A stretch of DNA of 64,000 bases, taken from NCBI GenBank assembly GCA_963800505.1, contig CAWDBL010000025.1, positions 115,467 to 179,466 on the forward strand, read 5' to 3'. A program made the translations under genes and the position numbers. This document shows positions 8,560-17,029 of this stretch, in pieces. Numbering within the stretch: position 1 is the stretch's first letter; every line of letters starts with the position of its first letter. Below the pieces are notes generated by a model. The model was not told where the DNA came from. It saw only the letters and a list, made by a program, of their open reading frames with translations, and made no database searches. This DNA comes from Fodinibacter sp963800505 (lineage in GTDB: Bacteria; Actinomycetota; Actinomycetes; Actinomycetales; Dermatophilaceae).

Positions 8560-9939
8560 GTGAGCTCGGCAGCCCTGAGCGGGTCGACCGGCCCGCTGTG
8601 GTGGGACTCCCCCGCGCAGCCGCACGCACACCCGGCATCCGAGCTGCCCCAGACCGCGGACGTCGTCGTGGTCGGCGGCGGCCTCACCGGGCTGTGGACC
8701 GCCTACTACCTGCTGCGGGCGCAGCCCGGTCGTGAGGTGCTGGTGCTCGAGGCCCAGCACGTCGGCTTCGGGGCGAGCGGCCGCAACGGCGGCTGGGTGT
8801 CGGCCCTGTGGCCGGTCGCGGCCGACACGATCGACCGCCGGCACGGGCGCACGGCCACCCTGAGGCACCTTGCCGCGCTGCGCGACACGGTCGACGAGGT
8901 GGGTCGGGTCGACGCCGAGGAGGGCCTGGGCGCGGGCTTCGTCAAGGGCGGTGCACTCGTCGTGGCTCGCACCCCGGCGCAGGAGGCACGCGCCCGGGTC
9001 TCCGCCGCGCACGCCGCCTCGTGGGACGACGGCACGGTCTGGCTGGATGCCGCCGCCACCCGCGAGCGGCTCGACGTGCCGGGCGCGCGCGGCGCCACCT
9101 TCACCCCCGACTGCGCCCGGGTGCAACCCCGCCGGCTCGTCGACGGTCTGGCTCAGGCGGTCCGCCGGCTCGGTGGCCGCATCGTCGAGGGCGCCCACGT
9201 GGCGCGCGTCCGCGACCGGGTCGTGGTGCTCACCGACGACCGCCGGGTCTCCGCCGCCAACGTCGTCGTCGCCACCGAGGGCTGGACGGGAACCCTGTCC
9301 GGGATGTCGCGGCGGGTCGTACCGGTCTACTCGCTGATGGTCGCCACCGAACCGATCGACGACGAGCGCTGGGCCCGCATCGGCCTCGCCGGCCGGGAGG
9401 TCTTCGCCGACCACGGCCACGTCGTCATCTACGGGCAGCGCACCGACGACGGCCGGATCGCCTTCGGCGGTCGTGGCGCGCCCTACCACTGGGGCAGCGC
9501 GGTGCGGCCCGAGTTCGACGAGGAGCCCACCGTCTTCGCCGCGCTGCGCACGACGCTGCGCGACCTGCTCCCCGAGCTCGACGGCATCGCCTTCACGCAC
9601 GCATGGGGTGGCCCGCTCGGCATCGCCCGCGACTGGCACCCGTCGGTCACCTGGGACCCCGTCACCCGGGTGGGCCGTGCGGGGGGCTACGTCGGCGACG
9701 GCGTGGCGGCGAGCAACCTGGCCGGGCGCACCCTGGCCGACCTGGTGGCGGGGCGCGACACGGCGCTGACCACCCTGCCCTGGGTCGGGCACCAGTCCCC
9801 GCGGTGGGAGCGCGAACCGCTGCGCTGGCTCGGCATCAACGCCGGCCTGCGGCTGGCCACGCTGGCCGACCGCGAGGAGGAGGCCACCGGTCGCCCGGCC
9901 CGGCTCGGGGCCCTGCTCGACCGGCTCACCGCCCACTGA
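8560..9939 (+). CDS. FAD-dependent amine oxidoreductase (DAO family, PuuB-like)
   Basis: A 459-residue member of the D-amino-acid-oxidase fold. The FAD-binding site VVVVGGGLTGLWTAYYLL is near residues 28-45, and FGASGRNGGW near 68 is typical of gamma-glutamylputrescine oxidase (PuuB/OrdL) relatives. It starts with GTG at 8560, one base after the aminotransferase stop, so it belongs to the same transcript. Family knowledge suggests oxidative deamination of a polyamine derivative. Sarcosine- or glycine-oxidase-like activity cannot be excluded. Confidence 0.82.
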   Translation: MSSAALSGSTGPLWWDSPAQPHAHPASELPQTADVVVVGGGLTGLWTAYYLLRAQPGREVLVLEAQHVGFGASGRNGGWVSALWPVAADTIDRRHGRTATLRHLAALRDTVDEVGRVDAEEGLGAGFVKGGALVVARTPAQEARARVSAAHAASWDDGTVWLDAAATRERLDVPGARGATFTPDCARVQPRRLVDGLAQAVRRLGGRIVEGAHVARVRDRVVVLTDDRRVSAANVVVATEGWTGTLSGMSRRVVPVYSLMVATEPIDDERWARIGLAGREVFADHGHVVIYGQRTDDGRIAFGGRGAPYHWGSAVRPEFDEEPTVFAALRTTLRDLLPELDGIAFTHAWGGPLGIARDWHPSVTWDPVTRVGRAGGYVGDGVAASNLAGRTLADLVAGRDTALTTLPWVGHQSPRWEREPLRWLGINAGLRLATLADREEEATGRPARLGALLDRLTAH

Positions 9940-9964
9940 CCCCCAGCTTCGGCGGCATCCCTGA

Positions 9965-9970
9965 CACGAT
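9965..9970 (+). promoter_or_regulatory. Putative -10 element of a leaderless transcript (gene at 9977)
   Basis: CACGAT lies exactly 6 nt before the GTG start at 9977 and there is no ribosome-binding site. The layout copies that of the AsnC-type gene at 6637. Confidence 0.4.
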
Positions 9971-9976
9971 GCGCGG

Positions 9977-10861
9977 GTGAGCATCGAGGACGTCGCAGGC
10001 GAGCTGTACGGGCTCGCACCCGAGGACTTCACGGCGGCGCGCAACGCCCGGGCCAAGGAGGCCAAGGCGGCCGGCGACACCGAGCTGGCCGGCCGGGTGC
10101 AGTCGCTGCGCAAGCCGACCGCGGGCGCCTGGCTGCTCAACCAGCTGGTGCGGCAGCACGCGGACGACGTCCAGCAGGTGCTCGAGCTCGGCGGGCAGCT
10201 GCGGGCGGCCCAGGGGACGCTGGGCGCCGATGAGCTGCGAGCGCTGGACCGGCAGCGGCGTCAGCTGACCCATGCGGTGGCCGAGCAGGCCGCGGGGCTC
10301 GGGCGCGACGCCGGGCGGCGGGTCACCGCGGCGACCACCGCGGAGGTGGAGGAGTCGCTCCGGTCGGCGATGGTCGACCCCGTTGCGGGGGCAGCGCTGG
10401 CGACCGGGCTGCTCACCGACACGTTCAGCTCGACCGGGCTGGAGCCGGTGGACCTGTCGCGGGTGGTGGCCCTGCCGCCGGAGGGGGCCACGGCATCCAC
10501 GGAGTCGGGCCCGACGGCATCCGGGGCGGATGACGACGACAGCGCCGACGCCGCCCGGCGGCGCCGGGTGGCCGATGCCGAACTCGCACTGGAGGAGGCC
10601 GAGTCGGCGCTCCGGACGGCGCGTACGGTGCTGGCGCAGGCGGAGCAGGACGCCACCGAGGCACAGGAGCGTCGCGACCGGCTCGAGGCGGAGCGGGAGG
10701 AGGTGCGGCGCCGGCTGGACGACCTCGACGGCCAGGTGGCGGCCTCCGCCGAGGCGGCGGAGACGGCAGCCCGGGTGCAGCACGCGGCGCAGCGCGAGGA
10801 GAGCTCGGCCGAGAAGGCCGCGGCCCGGCTGCGGGAGAAGCTCGAGAAGCTGTTGGGGTGA
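9977..10861 (+). CDS. Coiled-coil protein of unknown function
   Basis: A 294-residue protein, unrecognised as a named family. The N-terminal half is helical, with a conserved-looking core PTAGAWLLNQLVRQ near residues 45-60. The C-terminal half (about 190-290) is a long charged Ala/Glu/Arg coiled coil such as RDRLEAEREEVRRRLDDLD. There is no signal peptide or membrane helix, so it is probably cytoplasmic. It starts at GTG 9977, 37 bp after the oxidoreductase, and converges with the lipoprotein gene at 10866. Similar short hypothetical proteins occur in many actinobacteria. Confidence 0.7.
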   Translation: MSIEDVAGELYGLAPEDFTAARNARAKEAKAAGDTELAGRVQSLRKPTAGAWLLNQLVRQHADDVQQVLELGGQLRAAQGTLGADELRALDRQRRQLTHAVAEQAAGLGRDAGRRVTAATTAEVEESLRSAMVDPVAGAALATGLLTDTFSSTGLEPVDLSRVVALPPEGATASTESGPTASGADDDDSADAARRRRVADAELALEEAESALRTARTVLAQAEQDATEAQERRDRLEAEREEVRRRLDDLDGQVAASAEAAETAARVQHAAQREESSAEKAAARLREKLEKLLG

Positions 10862-10865
10862 CCCC

Positions 10866-12056
10866 TCAGCGGGGGGTCAGCAGGACGATGCCGAGGCACA
10901 TCTCGTCGGTGGTGCCCTCGCCCCAGGCGACGTAGCGCTCGCGGGTGCCCTTGAAGGCCGGCAGCAGGTCGCGCAGCCCCTGGTCGTGGGTGCAGGTGAC
11001 CGTGATCGTGTCGCCGGGGCCGACGTCGAGCGGCTTCTTCAGGGGGATGCTGGCCTGGTCGTCGAAGTTCCAGACCGGGATGTCGAGCACCCGCTCGGCC
11101 TTGGCGGTGCCCTTGTTGACGTCGACGGTGATCGCCCGGCCCAGCAGGTGCATGTGCCCGGACACCGCCCGCAGGGTGCCCTCGCTGCGGATCGGGCGGG
11201 TGCAGCTCTGCACCGGGTTCGCCACGACCGGCCCGCAGAGCAGGTGCAGCAGGTCGGCGGTGGCGGGCTCCTCGCCGAAGCGGCGCTTGAGGTCGGCGAC
11301 CGCGACGGTGCGGTTGCACAGGCCCTTGGTGCGGTTGTCGCGGCAGGGCAGCTCGACCGGCGCCGGGAGCAGCATCGTCTGCAGCGCCTGCTTGGAGCTG
11401 CCCTTCGCCTCGGACAGCCGCAGCCGCACCGTGCTGCGGTCGGCGCCGTTCCCGGCCAGGAGGTTGTAGTGCATCTGCACGACCAGCTGGGTGCCGGCCT
11501 TGAGCGGGATGCCGATGTCGTCGGCCATCACCCGCTCGCCGCCGCCCGGTGCCCAGGCACCGACCCAGTCGGCGTTGTCGAGGTTGCCGGCCACCCCGGC
11601 GATGCCCGCCCCGCCGAAGCAGGTGTAGCCGTCGCCGGGGTCCTTCGCGTCGATGGCGCGAGCCTTCGCGACGTCCTGCGGCTCGACCTTCGAGACGATG
11701 ACGTGGTGCACGATCTCCGCGTTGTCGGGGGCGATCTGCACCCCGCTGACCAGCTGGTCGGTGGCGAACTCCGGGTCGATCAGGAAGCACCGGTAGTCGT
11801 CGGTGCCCGTGCCGTTGGGCGCCTTGGGGGTGTAGGCCGAGGGCAGCCGGAGGCTCTCGAACCGCTCGCCCTCGCGCAGGGCGACGTCCTTGACGGCCGC
11901 CTCGGTGGTGGATGCCGTGGGGGCCGACGGGGACGCCGCGTGGGAGCTGGCATGGGTGTCGGCGCTGCGCAGGCTGCTGGGGAGGTCGGACTCGCTCCCG
12001 CACCCGGCGAGGAGCAGGGCGAGGGCGGCAGTCACCGCGGGCAGGGTGCGTCTCAC
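10866..12056 (-). CDS. Lipoprotein with copper type II ascorbate-dependent monooxygenase-like domains
   Basis: About 396 residues with a lipobox LAGC (Cys19), so exported and lipid-anchored. The body resembles the two beta-sandwich domains of peptidylglycine/dopamine monooxygenases: VHHVIVSKVEP, VVQMHYNLL and GHMHLLGRAI provide His and Met residues that could bind two coppers. Two GTG codons open the frame; the one at 12056 lies 6 nt behind TATACT (12063-12068 on this strand), favouring it over 12059. It converges with the coiled-coil gene. Substrate and redox partner are unknown. Confidence 0.75.
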   Translation of the reverse strand: MRRTLPAVTAALALLLAGCGSESDLPSSLRSADTHASSHAASPSAPTASTTEAAVKDVALREGERFESLRLPSAYTPKAPNGTGTDDYRCFLIDPEFATDQLVSGVQIAPDNAEIVHHVIVSKVEPQDVAKARAIDAKDPGDGYTCFGGAGIAGVAGNLDNADWVGAWAPGGGERVMADDIGIPLKAGTQLVVQMHYNLLAGNGADRSTVRLRLSEAKGSSKQALQTMLLPAPVELPCRDNRTKGLCNRTVAVADLKRRFGEEPATADLLHLLCGPVVANPVQSCTRPIRSEGTLRAVSGHMHLLGRAITVDVNKGTAKAERVLDIPVWNFDDQASIPLKKPLDVGPGDTITVTCTHDQGLRDLLPAFKGTRERYVAWGEGTTDEMCLGIVLLTPR

Positions 12057-12062
12057 CACGGA

Positions 12063-12068
12063 AGTATA
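12063..12068 (-). promoter_or_regulatory. Putative -10 element for the copper-monooxygenase-like gene
   Basis: Read on the minus strand the sequence is TATACT, five of six bases matching TATAAT, in an otherwise very GC-rich stretch. It ends 6 nt before the GTG at 12056, giving a leaderless mRNA if that start is used. The element lies within 20 bp of the rlmN stop codon. Confidence 0.5.
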
Positions 12069-12074
12069 AGGGCG

Positions 12075-13289
12075 CTACGCGGTGGCGGCTGCCAGCTGCC
12101 CGCAGGCGCCGTCGATGTCGGAGCCGCGGGTGTCGCGCACGGTGGTGGGGATGCCGTGTGCCCGCAGCCGCTCGACGAACTGCTGCTCGACCCCGCGGCG
12201 CGACGCGGTCCACTTCGACCCCGGCGTCGGGTTGAGCGGGATCGGGTTGACGTGCACCCATCCGCGGCCGCGCGCGACGAGCTTCTCGCCGAGGAGGTCG
12301 GCCCGCCACGCCTGGTCGTTGATGTCGCGGATCAGGGCGTACTCGATGCTGACCCGGCGGCCGGTGGCCTCGTAGTAGCGGTGGGCGGCGTCGATCGCCT
12401 CGTCGACCTTCCACCGGGTGTTGATCGGCACCAGCTCGTCGCGCAGCTCGTCGTCGGGGGCGTGCAGCGACAGTGCCAGGGTGACCGGGATGCCCTCGGC
12501 GGTGAGCTTGTCGATGCCGGGCACGAGTCCCACGGTCGACATGGTGATGCCGCGCGCGGAGATGCCCAGCCCGGAGGGCGCGGGCTCGGTGAGCCGGCGG
12601 ATCGCGCCGATGGCGGCGTTGTAGTTGGCGAGTGCCTCCCCCATCCCCATGAAGACCACGTTGCTGACCCGGCCGGGTCCCGACCCGGCATCCTCGGCAT
12701 CACCGGGCGCGGACCCGTCGGCCTCGTCACCGAGCGCTGCACCCTGGTCGCCACCACCGATGGCGGGCAGCTCGCCGCGGCGCAGCAGCCGGGCGGCACC
12801 CACCACCTGCTCGACGATCTCGGCCGTCGACATGTTGCGGGTCAGCCCCTCCTGGCCGGTCGCGCAGAACGGGCAGTTCATGCCGCACCCGGCCTGGCTG
12901 GAGATGCACACGGTGACCCGGTTCGGGTAGCGCATCAGCACCGACTCGACCAGGGCGCCGTCGAACAGCCGCCACACCTGCTTCACCGTGGCGCCGCGGT
13001 CGGCGGTGAGGCTGCGCACCGGGGTGAGCAGGGTCGGGAGGAGGTCGGCGACCAGGCCGTCGCGCACGGCCTTGGGCAGGTCGGTCATCTCCTCGGGCCG
13101 GTCGACCAGCCGCTCGAAGTAGTGCGTCGACAGCTGGCCGGCGCGGTAGGCGGGGTGCCCCAGGGCGACCGCGGCCTCGCGCCGCTGCGCGAGGGTCAGG
13201 TCGGCCAGGTGGCGCGGCGGCTTTCCGCGCCGCGGCGCCGTGAAGGTGAGCTGGCCGGGTGCGGGTCGCGGAGCAGGGGTCTCAGACAT
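12075..13289 (-). CDS. rlmN: 23S rRNA (adenine(2503)-C(2))-methyltransferase
   Basis: A 404-residue radical SAM methylase that modifies A2503 of 23S rRNA and A37 of some tRNAs. The 4Fe-4S motif CGMNCPFC gives Cys135, Cys139 and Cys142, followed by VFMGMGEALANYN. The C-terminal Cys needed for the methylated intermediate is in DGACGQLA. Between strand and helix elements near residues 170-205 there is an unusual acidic, Gly/Ala/Asp-rich insert (including GDEADGSAPGDAEDAGSG). It lies beyond cdsA in the conserved pyrH-frr-cdsA-rlmN order. Confidence 0.95.
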   Translation of the reverse strand: MSETPAPRPAPGQLTFTAPRRGKPPRHLADLTLAQRREAAVALGHPAYRAGQLSTHYFERLVDRPEEMTDLPKAVRDGLVADLLPTLLTPVRSLTADRGATVKQVWRLFDGALVESVLMRYPNRVTVCISSQAGCGMNCPFCATGQEGLTRNMSTAEIVEQVVGAARLLRRGELPAIGGGDQGAALGDEADGSAPGDAEDAGSGPGRVSNVVFMGMGEALANYNAAIGAIRRLTEPAPSGLGISARGITMSTVGLVPGIDKLTAEGIPVTLALSLHAPDDELRDELVPINTRWKVDEAIDAAHRYYEATGRRVSIEYALIRDINDQAWRADLLGEKLVARGRGWVHVNPIPLNPTPGSKWTASRRGVEQQFVERLRAHGIPTTVRDTRGSDIDGACGQLAAATA

Positions 13290-13439
13290 GGTCCGTCGAT
13301 TCTCTCAGGTCGGTGTGGGTCATCTGACACCTCAATTGACCACCAGTTGTTCGCGTTCCGCGGCGGCGCCGACACTCCAGCCCCTACCGTGGAAGCGTCT
13401 CGCTTCGCAGGGAATCGGGACGCAGCGGATGAGGTCTCG

Positions 13440-14291
13440 ATGCGCGTCTTCGAAAGGTTCTGGAGGTCACGGATCCACCCTTCACCGGTCCCGGCACTGC
13501 AGGGCCTCGCTGGGCACGGGCCGGGGCCGACGCACATGGTTCCCGACGCCGGCGACGAGCCCCACGAGTCCGAGTACGAGGCGGCGGTGCGCACCCACCT
13601 ACGGCGCCTCTCCGCCGCGGCCGACGCCTACATCGGCGCGCTGTCCCCCGCACAGTTCGACGCCGCGCTCACCTCACGGCTCGTGGCGGCCGATCAGCTG
13701 CAGGCGTCCGGGCTGGGGTTCTCCTACGCCGACCCGTTCGCCGCGCACATCCACGAGGTGCTCACGCTCGACCTGCCCACGACGGTCGTCACGCTGGCCG
13801 ACTCTCGCATCAACGCCACTGAGCGGTACGTGCCCGGCCTGTTCGGCAGCGGACGCGCCAACCTGCTCGCCCTGGTCCGTTCGACCGAGGTGAGCGTCCA
13901 GCGGGTTCGCGAGAACGGCGCCGGCGTGTATGCCGTGCTGGGCGAGTCTCCCTACACCGCGAGCTTGGCGCGGTTCCTCGACGACGCCGCCCATCAGTGG
14001 CTGCCCGACGCCGACGGCCGCAACGGCTTCGTCTTCGCCGTGCCGCACCGGCACGCCGTCATCCTCCAGCCGTGCTCGACCGCGCTGGAGGTGCACGACG
14101 CGCTCGAGCTGGTGCCCGCCCACGCCCAGCGGCTGCACGACGAGGGTGCCAGCCCGGTGTCGGTGCACACCTACCACTGGCTCGCTGGGCGCGTCACCTG
14201 CCTGACCAGCCAGGCGGAGGACGGCACGCTGCGGGTGCAGCCGACCGAGCTGCTGGAGCAGGTGCTGGGGCTGCGCCGCCAGGCGGGCTGA
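13440..14291 (+). CDS. Protein of unknown function
   Basis: A 283-residue protein that I cannot assign to a family. It starts at ATG 13440 (MRVFERFWRSRIHP); an internal ATG at 13536 (MVPDAGDEP) is an alternative. It has no signal peptide or membrane segment. The most structured part lies near residues 130-260, with ESPYTASLARFLDD, GFVFAVPHRHAVILQPC and a C-terminal SVHTYHW. The frame is well supported by codon use. It reads against the flanking rlmN and cdsA genes, converging with cdsA, so it is probably an insertion into that conserved block. Confidence 0.75.
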   Translation: MRVFERFWRSRIHPSPVPALQGLAGHGPGPTHMVPDAGDEPHESEYEAAVRTHLRRLSAAADAYIGALSPAQFDAALTSRLVAADQLQASGLGFSYADPFAAHIHEVLTLDLPTTVVTLADSRINATERYVPGLFGSGRANLLALVRSTEVSVQRVRENGAGVYAVLGESPYTASLARFLDDAAHQWLPDADGRNGFVFAVPHRHAVILQPCSTALEVHDALELVPAHAQRLHDEGASPVSVHTYHWLAGRVTCLTSQAEDGTLRVQPTELLEQVLGLRRQAG

Positions 14292-14302
14292 CCCAGCAGG
14301 CC

Positions 14303-15211
14303 TCAGGCCAGCGGCACGAACCAGAGCAGCAGCGCCCAGGCGACGGGCGCGACGATGACGAGCGAGTCGAGGCGGTCCATCAGGCCGCCGTGCCCGGGTA
14401 GCAGCGCCCCCATGTCCTTGATGCCGAGGTCGCGCTTGATGCTGGACTCGATGAGGTCACCCAGGGTCGCACCCGATGCCGCGGCGACGCCGAGCAGGGC
14501 GCCCTGCCACCACTGGCCGCCGAGGACGAGCGGAAGGGAGATCGCGCCCACCGCGGCGCACGAGGCGACCGAGCCGGCGAAGCCCTCCCACGACTTCTTC
14601 GGGCTCAGTGACGGCGCCATCGGGTGCCGGCCGAACACGACACCCACGGCATACCCGCCGATGTCGGAGAACACGGTCACCAGGATGAACACGACGATGC
14701 GCTGCCGGCCGTCGTCGGGCGCCGCGAGCATCATCGAGGCGAACCCGCCGAGGAAGACCGGGTAGAACGCGACCAGCGCGGAGGCGCTCAGGTCGCGGGC
14801 GGCACCGGCCAGCCCGTCGGCCACCCGCCAGATGAGCAGCCCCACGATGGTCAGGCCGAAGGTGACGACCAGCGCCTCGGCACCGCGCAGGTAGGCCGAG
14901 ACCAGCATGCCGACGGCGCCGAGCAGCAGTGGGACCAGCGGCACCACCATGCCGCGGGTCGCGATGGCGCGACGCAGCTCCCAGGCGCCGTACGACACCG
15001 CCACGACGATGACCACCAGGAACGCGCTGGCACCGACGACCAGGGTGCCGATGATCAGGCCGACGAGAAGCAGGCCCACACCCACCGCGGCGCGCAGGTC
15101 GCGACCCGCCTTCGGGGGCGCCGGTTCGGACACGATGGCGTCCACGGCATCCTCTGCGGGGTTGGGGGTGCCGGGCAGGCCGTCGGCGGTGTCGGCTGGG
15201 GCGTCGGTCAT
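14303..15211 (-). CDS. cdsA: Phosphatidate cytidylyltransferase
   Basis: A 302-residue membrane enzyme making CDP-diacylglycerol from phosphatidic acid and CTP, the entry to phospholipid synthesis. A polar N-terminus of about 45 residues precedes multiple helices. The family signature is present as SPKKSWEGFAGS, then GDLIESSIKRDLGIKD and LPGHGGLMDRLDS. It is 27 bp downstream of frr in the standard pyrH-frr-cdsA cluster and converges with the unknown gene at 13440. Confidence 0.96.
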   Translation of the reverse strand: MTDAPADTADGLPGTPNPAEDAVDAIVSEPAPPKAGRDLRAAVGVGLLLVGLIIGTLVVGASAFLVVIVVAVSYGAWELRRAIATRGMVVPLVPLLLGAVGMLVSAYLRGAEALVVTFGLTIVGLLIWRVADGLAGAARDLSASALVAFYPVFLGGFASMMLAAPDDGRQRIVVFILVTVFSDIGGYAVGVVFGRHPMAPSLSPKKSWEGFAGSVASCAAVGAISLPLVLGGQWWQGALLGVAAASGATLGDLIESSIKRDLGIKDMGALLPGHGGLMDRLDSLVIVAPVAWALLLWFVPLA

Positions 15212-15238
15212 GATGGTCAGGCGCTCGGTCGTCGGTGC

Positions 15239-15796
15239 TCAGACGTCGAGGAGCTCGGCCTCCTTGTGCTTGAGCAGGTCGTCGATCAGGTCGACGTGCT
15301 TCTTGGTGACGGTCTCGAGCTCCTTCTCGGCGCGCGAGCCCTCGTCCTCGCCGACGTCGCCGTCCTTGACCATCTTCTCGAGCGTGGTCTTGGCATGACG
15401 GCGGATGTTGCGCACCGAGATCTTGGCGTCCTCGGCCTGGGTGTGCGCCATCTTGACGTACTCGCGGCGCCGCTCCTCGGTGAGCACCGGCATCACGCAG
15501 CGGATGATCGAGCCGTCGTTGCTCGGGTTGATGCCGAGGTCGGCCTGCTGGATGGCCTTCTCGATGGCGTGCATCGACGACTTGTCGAACGGGCTGATGA
15601 TGATGGTGCGCGCCTCGGGGTTCTGGAACGACGCGAGCTGCTGCAGCGGCGTGGGCGCGCCGTAGTAGTCGACGAGGAGCTTCTGGAACATCCCCGGGTG
15701 GGCGCGCCCGGTGCGGATGCCGGCGAAGCTCTCCTTGGCGACCTCGACGGCCTTCTCCATCTTCTCCTCGGCGTCGAACAGGGTCTCGTCGATCAT
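15239..15796 (-). CDS. frr: Ribosome recycling factor
   Basis: 185 residues, the usual RRF length, with the conserved RTGRAHPGMFQKLLVDYYG and the C-terminal helix QAEDAKISVRNIRRHAK. With EF-G it splits post-termination ribosomes. The ATG at 15796 has an upstream AAGGAGAG ribosome-binding site at about 8 nt. It lies downstream of pyrH with a 114-bp gap, so it may have its own promoter. Confidence 0.98.
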   Translation of the reverse strand: MIDETLFDAEEKMEKAVEVAKESFAGIRTGRAHPGMFQKLLVDYYGAPTPLQQLASFQNPEARTIIISPFDKSSMHAIEKAIQQADLGINPSNDGSIIRCVMPVLTEERRREYVKMAHTQAEDAKISVRNIRRHAKTTLEKMVKDGDVGEDEGSRAEKELETVTKKHVDLIDDLLKHKEAELLDV

Positions 15797-15910
15797 CGGG
15801 GCGGCTCTCCTTCACATCTGCCACGCGGCGAGCGCGGCGGTCGGGTCCAGTGTGTCAAACGGCGCGGGCCGGCGTGCCGGGCGCGCGGGAGGGGTGTCAG
15901 CGAAGGGGTG

Positions 15911-16669
15911 TCAGCCGGCGGAGACCAGCGTGCCGATGCGCTCCCCGAGCAGCGCGCGGGTGATGTTGCCGTCGCCCTCCATGCCGAAGACGACCATCGG
16001 CAGGTGGTTGTCCATGCACAGGCTGAAGGCCGCGGCATCCACGACGCGCAGGCCGCTGCGCAGGGCGTCCTCGAAGCTGACCCGCTCGAGCTTGCGGGCG
16101 TCGGGGTTGGTGCGCGGGTCGGAGTCGTAGACGCCGTCGACGCCGTTCTTGCTCATCAGCACCACGTCGCACTTGCACTCCAGCGCGCGCTGGGCGCTCA
16201 CCGTGTCGGTGGAGAAGTACGGCATCCCGGCACCGGCGCCGAAGATGACGACCCGCCCCTTCTCGAGGTGCCGGATGGCGCGCCGCGGGATGTACGGCTC
16301 GGCCACCTGCCCCATCGTGATGGCGCTCTGTACCCGGGTGTCGATGCCCTCCTTCTCGAGGAAGTCCTGCAGCGCGAGGCAGTTCATGACCGTGCCGAGC
16401 ATGCCGATGTAGTCGGCCCGCGAGCGGTCCATGCCCTTCTGCTGCAGCTCGGCCCCACGGAAGAAGTTGCCACCCCCGACGACGACCGCCACCTCGATGC
16501 CCTCGCGCACCGCCGCGGCGATCTGGCGGGCGATGTCGCGCACGACATCGGGGTCGACGCCGACCTTGCCGCCACCGAAGACCTCACCGGAGAGCTTGAG
16601 GAGCACGCGCCGGGGCGACCGGTGGGGCTCGGCGGTCGGTGCCGCCTCGGTCAGGGCGTGCGTGGTCAC
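15911..16669 (-). CDS. pyrH: Uridylate kinase
   Basis: A 252-residue UMP kinase of the amino-acid-kinase fold. The N-terminal RVLLKLSGEVFGG, the glycine loop VVVGGGNFFRG near residue 62 and DYIGMLGTVMN are diagnostic. It makes UDP from UMP in pyrimidine nucleotide synthesis. In most relatives it follows tsf directly; here about 2.7 kb, including the HNH endonuclease on the other strand, separates the two. Confidence 0.98.
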   Translation of the reverse strand: MTTHALTEAAPTAEPHRSPRRVLLKLSGEVFGGGKVGVDPDVVRDIARQIAAAVREGIEVAVVVGGGNFFRGAELQQKGMDRSRADYIGMLGTVMNCLALQDFLEKEGIDTRVQSAITMGQVAEPYIPRRAIRHLEKGRVVIFGAGAGMPYFSTDTVSAQRALECKCDVVLMSKNGVDGVYDSDPRTNPDARKLERVSFEDALRSGLRVVDAAAFSLCMDNHLPMVVFGMEGDGNITRALLGERIGTLVSAG

Positions 16670-16777
16670 AGGGCCTCCTCGGCGGTGGTGCGGCGGTCGC
16701 CCGATCCTTTCACAGGCGGGTGCGCCAGCCGAACCCCGAGGACCGCGCGGATGCCGGTCACAGCGTGGGCGGACGCC

Positions 16778-17029
16778 TCACCAACCGGCGTTGCGGAGCA
16801 TGAACTCCGTGTCGGTGTCCCGACCGCCTCGCGGGTCCGGGCCGGGGTCGACGTCGTGGGTGGTCACCATGTCCTGCGGGAGCACGCGCGGCAGGTCGAC
16901 GTGCACTCGTCGCTCGAGGTGGTGGTGTCCGCCTGGGGCCGGCTCGGGGCGGTCGGTGCTGTTGGGGCGGTCGGTGCTCTTGGGGCGCTCGCGGCGCTCG
17001 GGGACGTCGCTGCGCTGGGTGTCGCTCAT
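16778..17029 (-). CDS. Small protein of unknown function
   Basis: An 83-residue reading frame from the ATG at 17029, preceded by a strong ribosome-binding site GGAGGTGG at 7 nt, the main reason to call it. The product is polar, with a short repeat (RPKSTDRPNSTDRPEP), a His cluster and an acidic C-terminus ending FMLRNAGW. No signal, helix or known domain is visible. It lies upstream of pyrH on the same strand with a 108-bp gap. It could be a genuine small protein or a chance frame behind a good ribosome-binding site. Confidence 0.55.
   Translation of the reverse strand: MSDTQRSDVPERRERPKSTDRPNSTDRPEPAPGGHHHLERRVHVDLPRVLPQDMVTTHDVDPGPDPRGGRDTDTEFMLRNAGW

Noticed and set aside
10272..13439. 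A very long plus-strand open frame running antisense through the copper-monooxygenase and rlmN genes into the gene at 13440.
   Set aside because: It is the GC-rich shadow of real genes; only the part from 13440 has plausible codon use and protein character.
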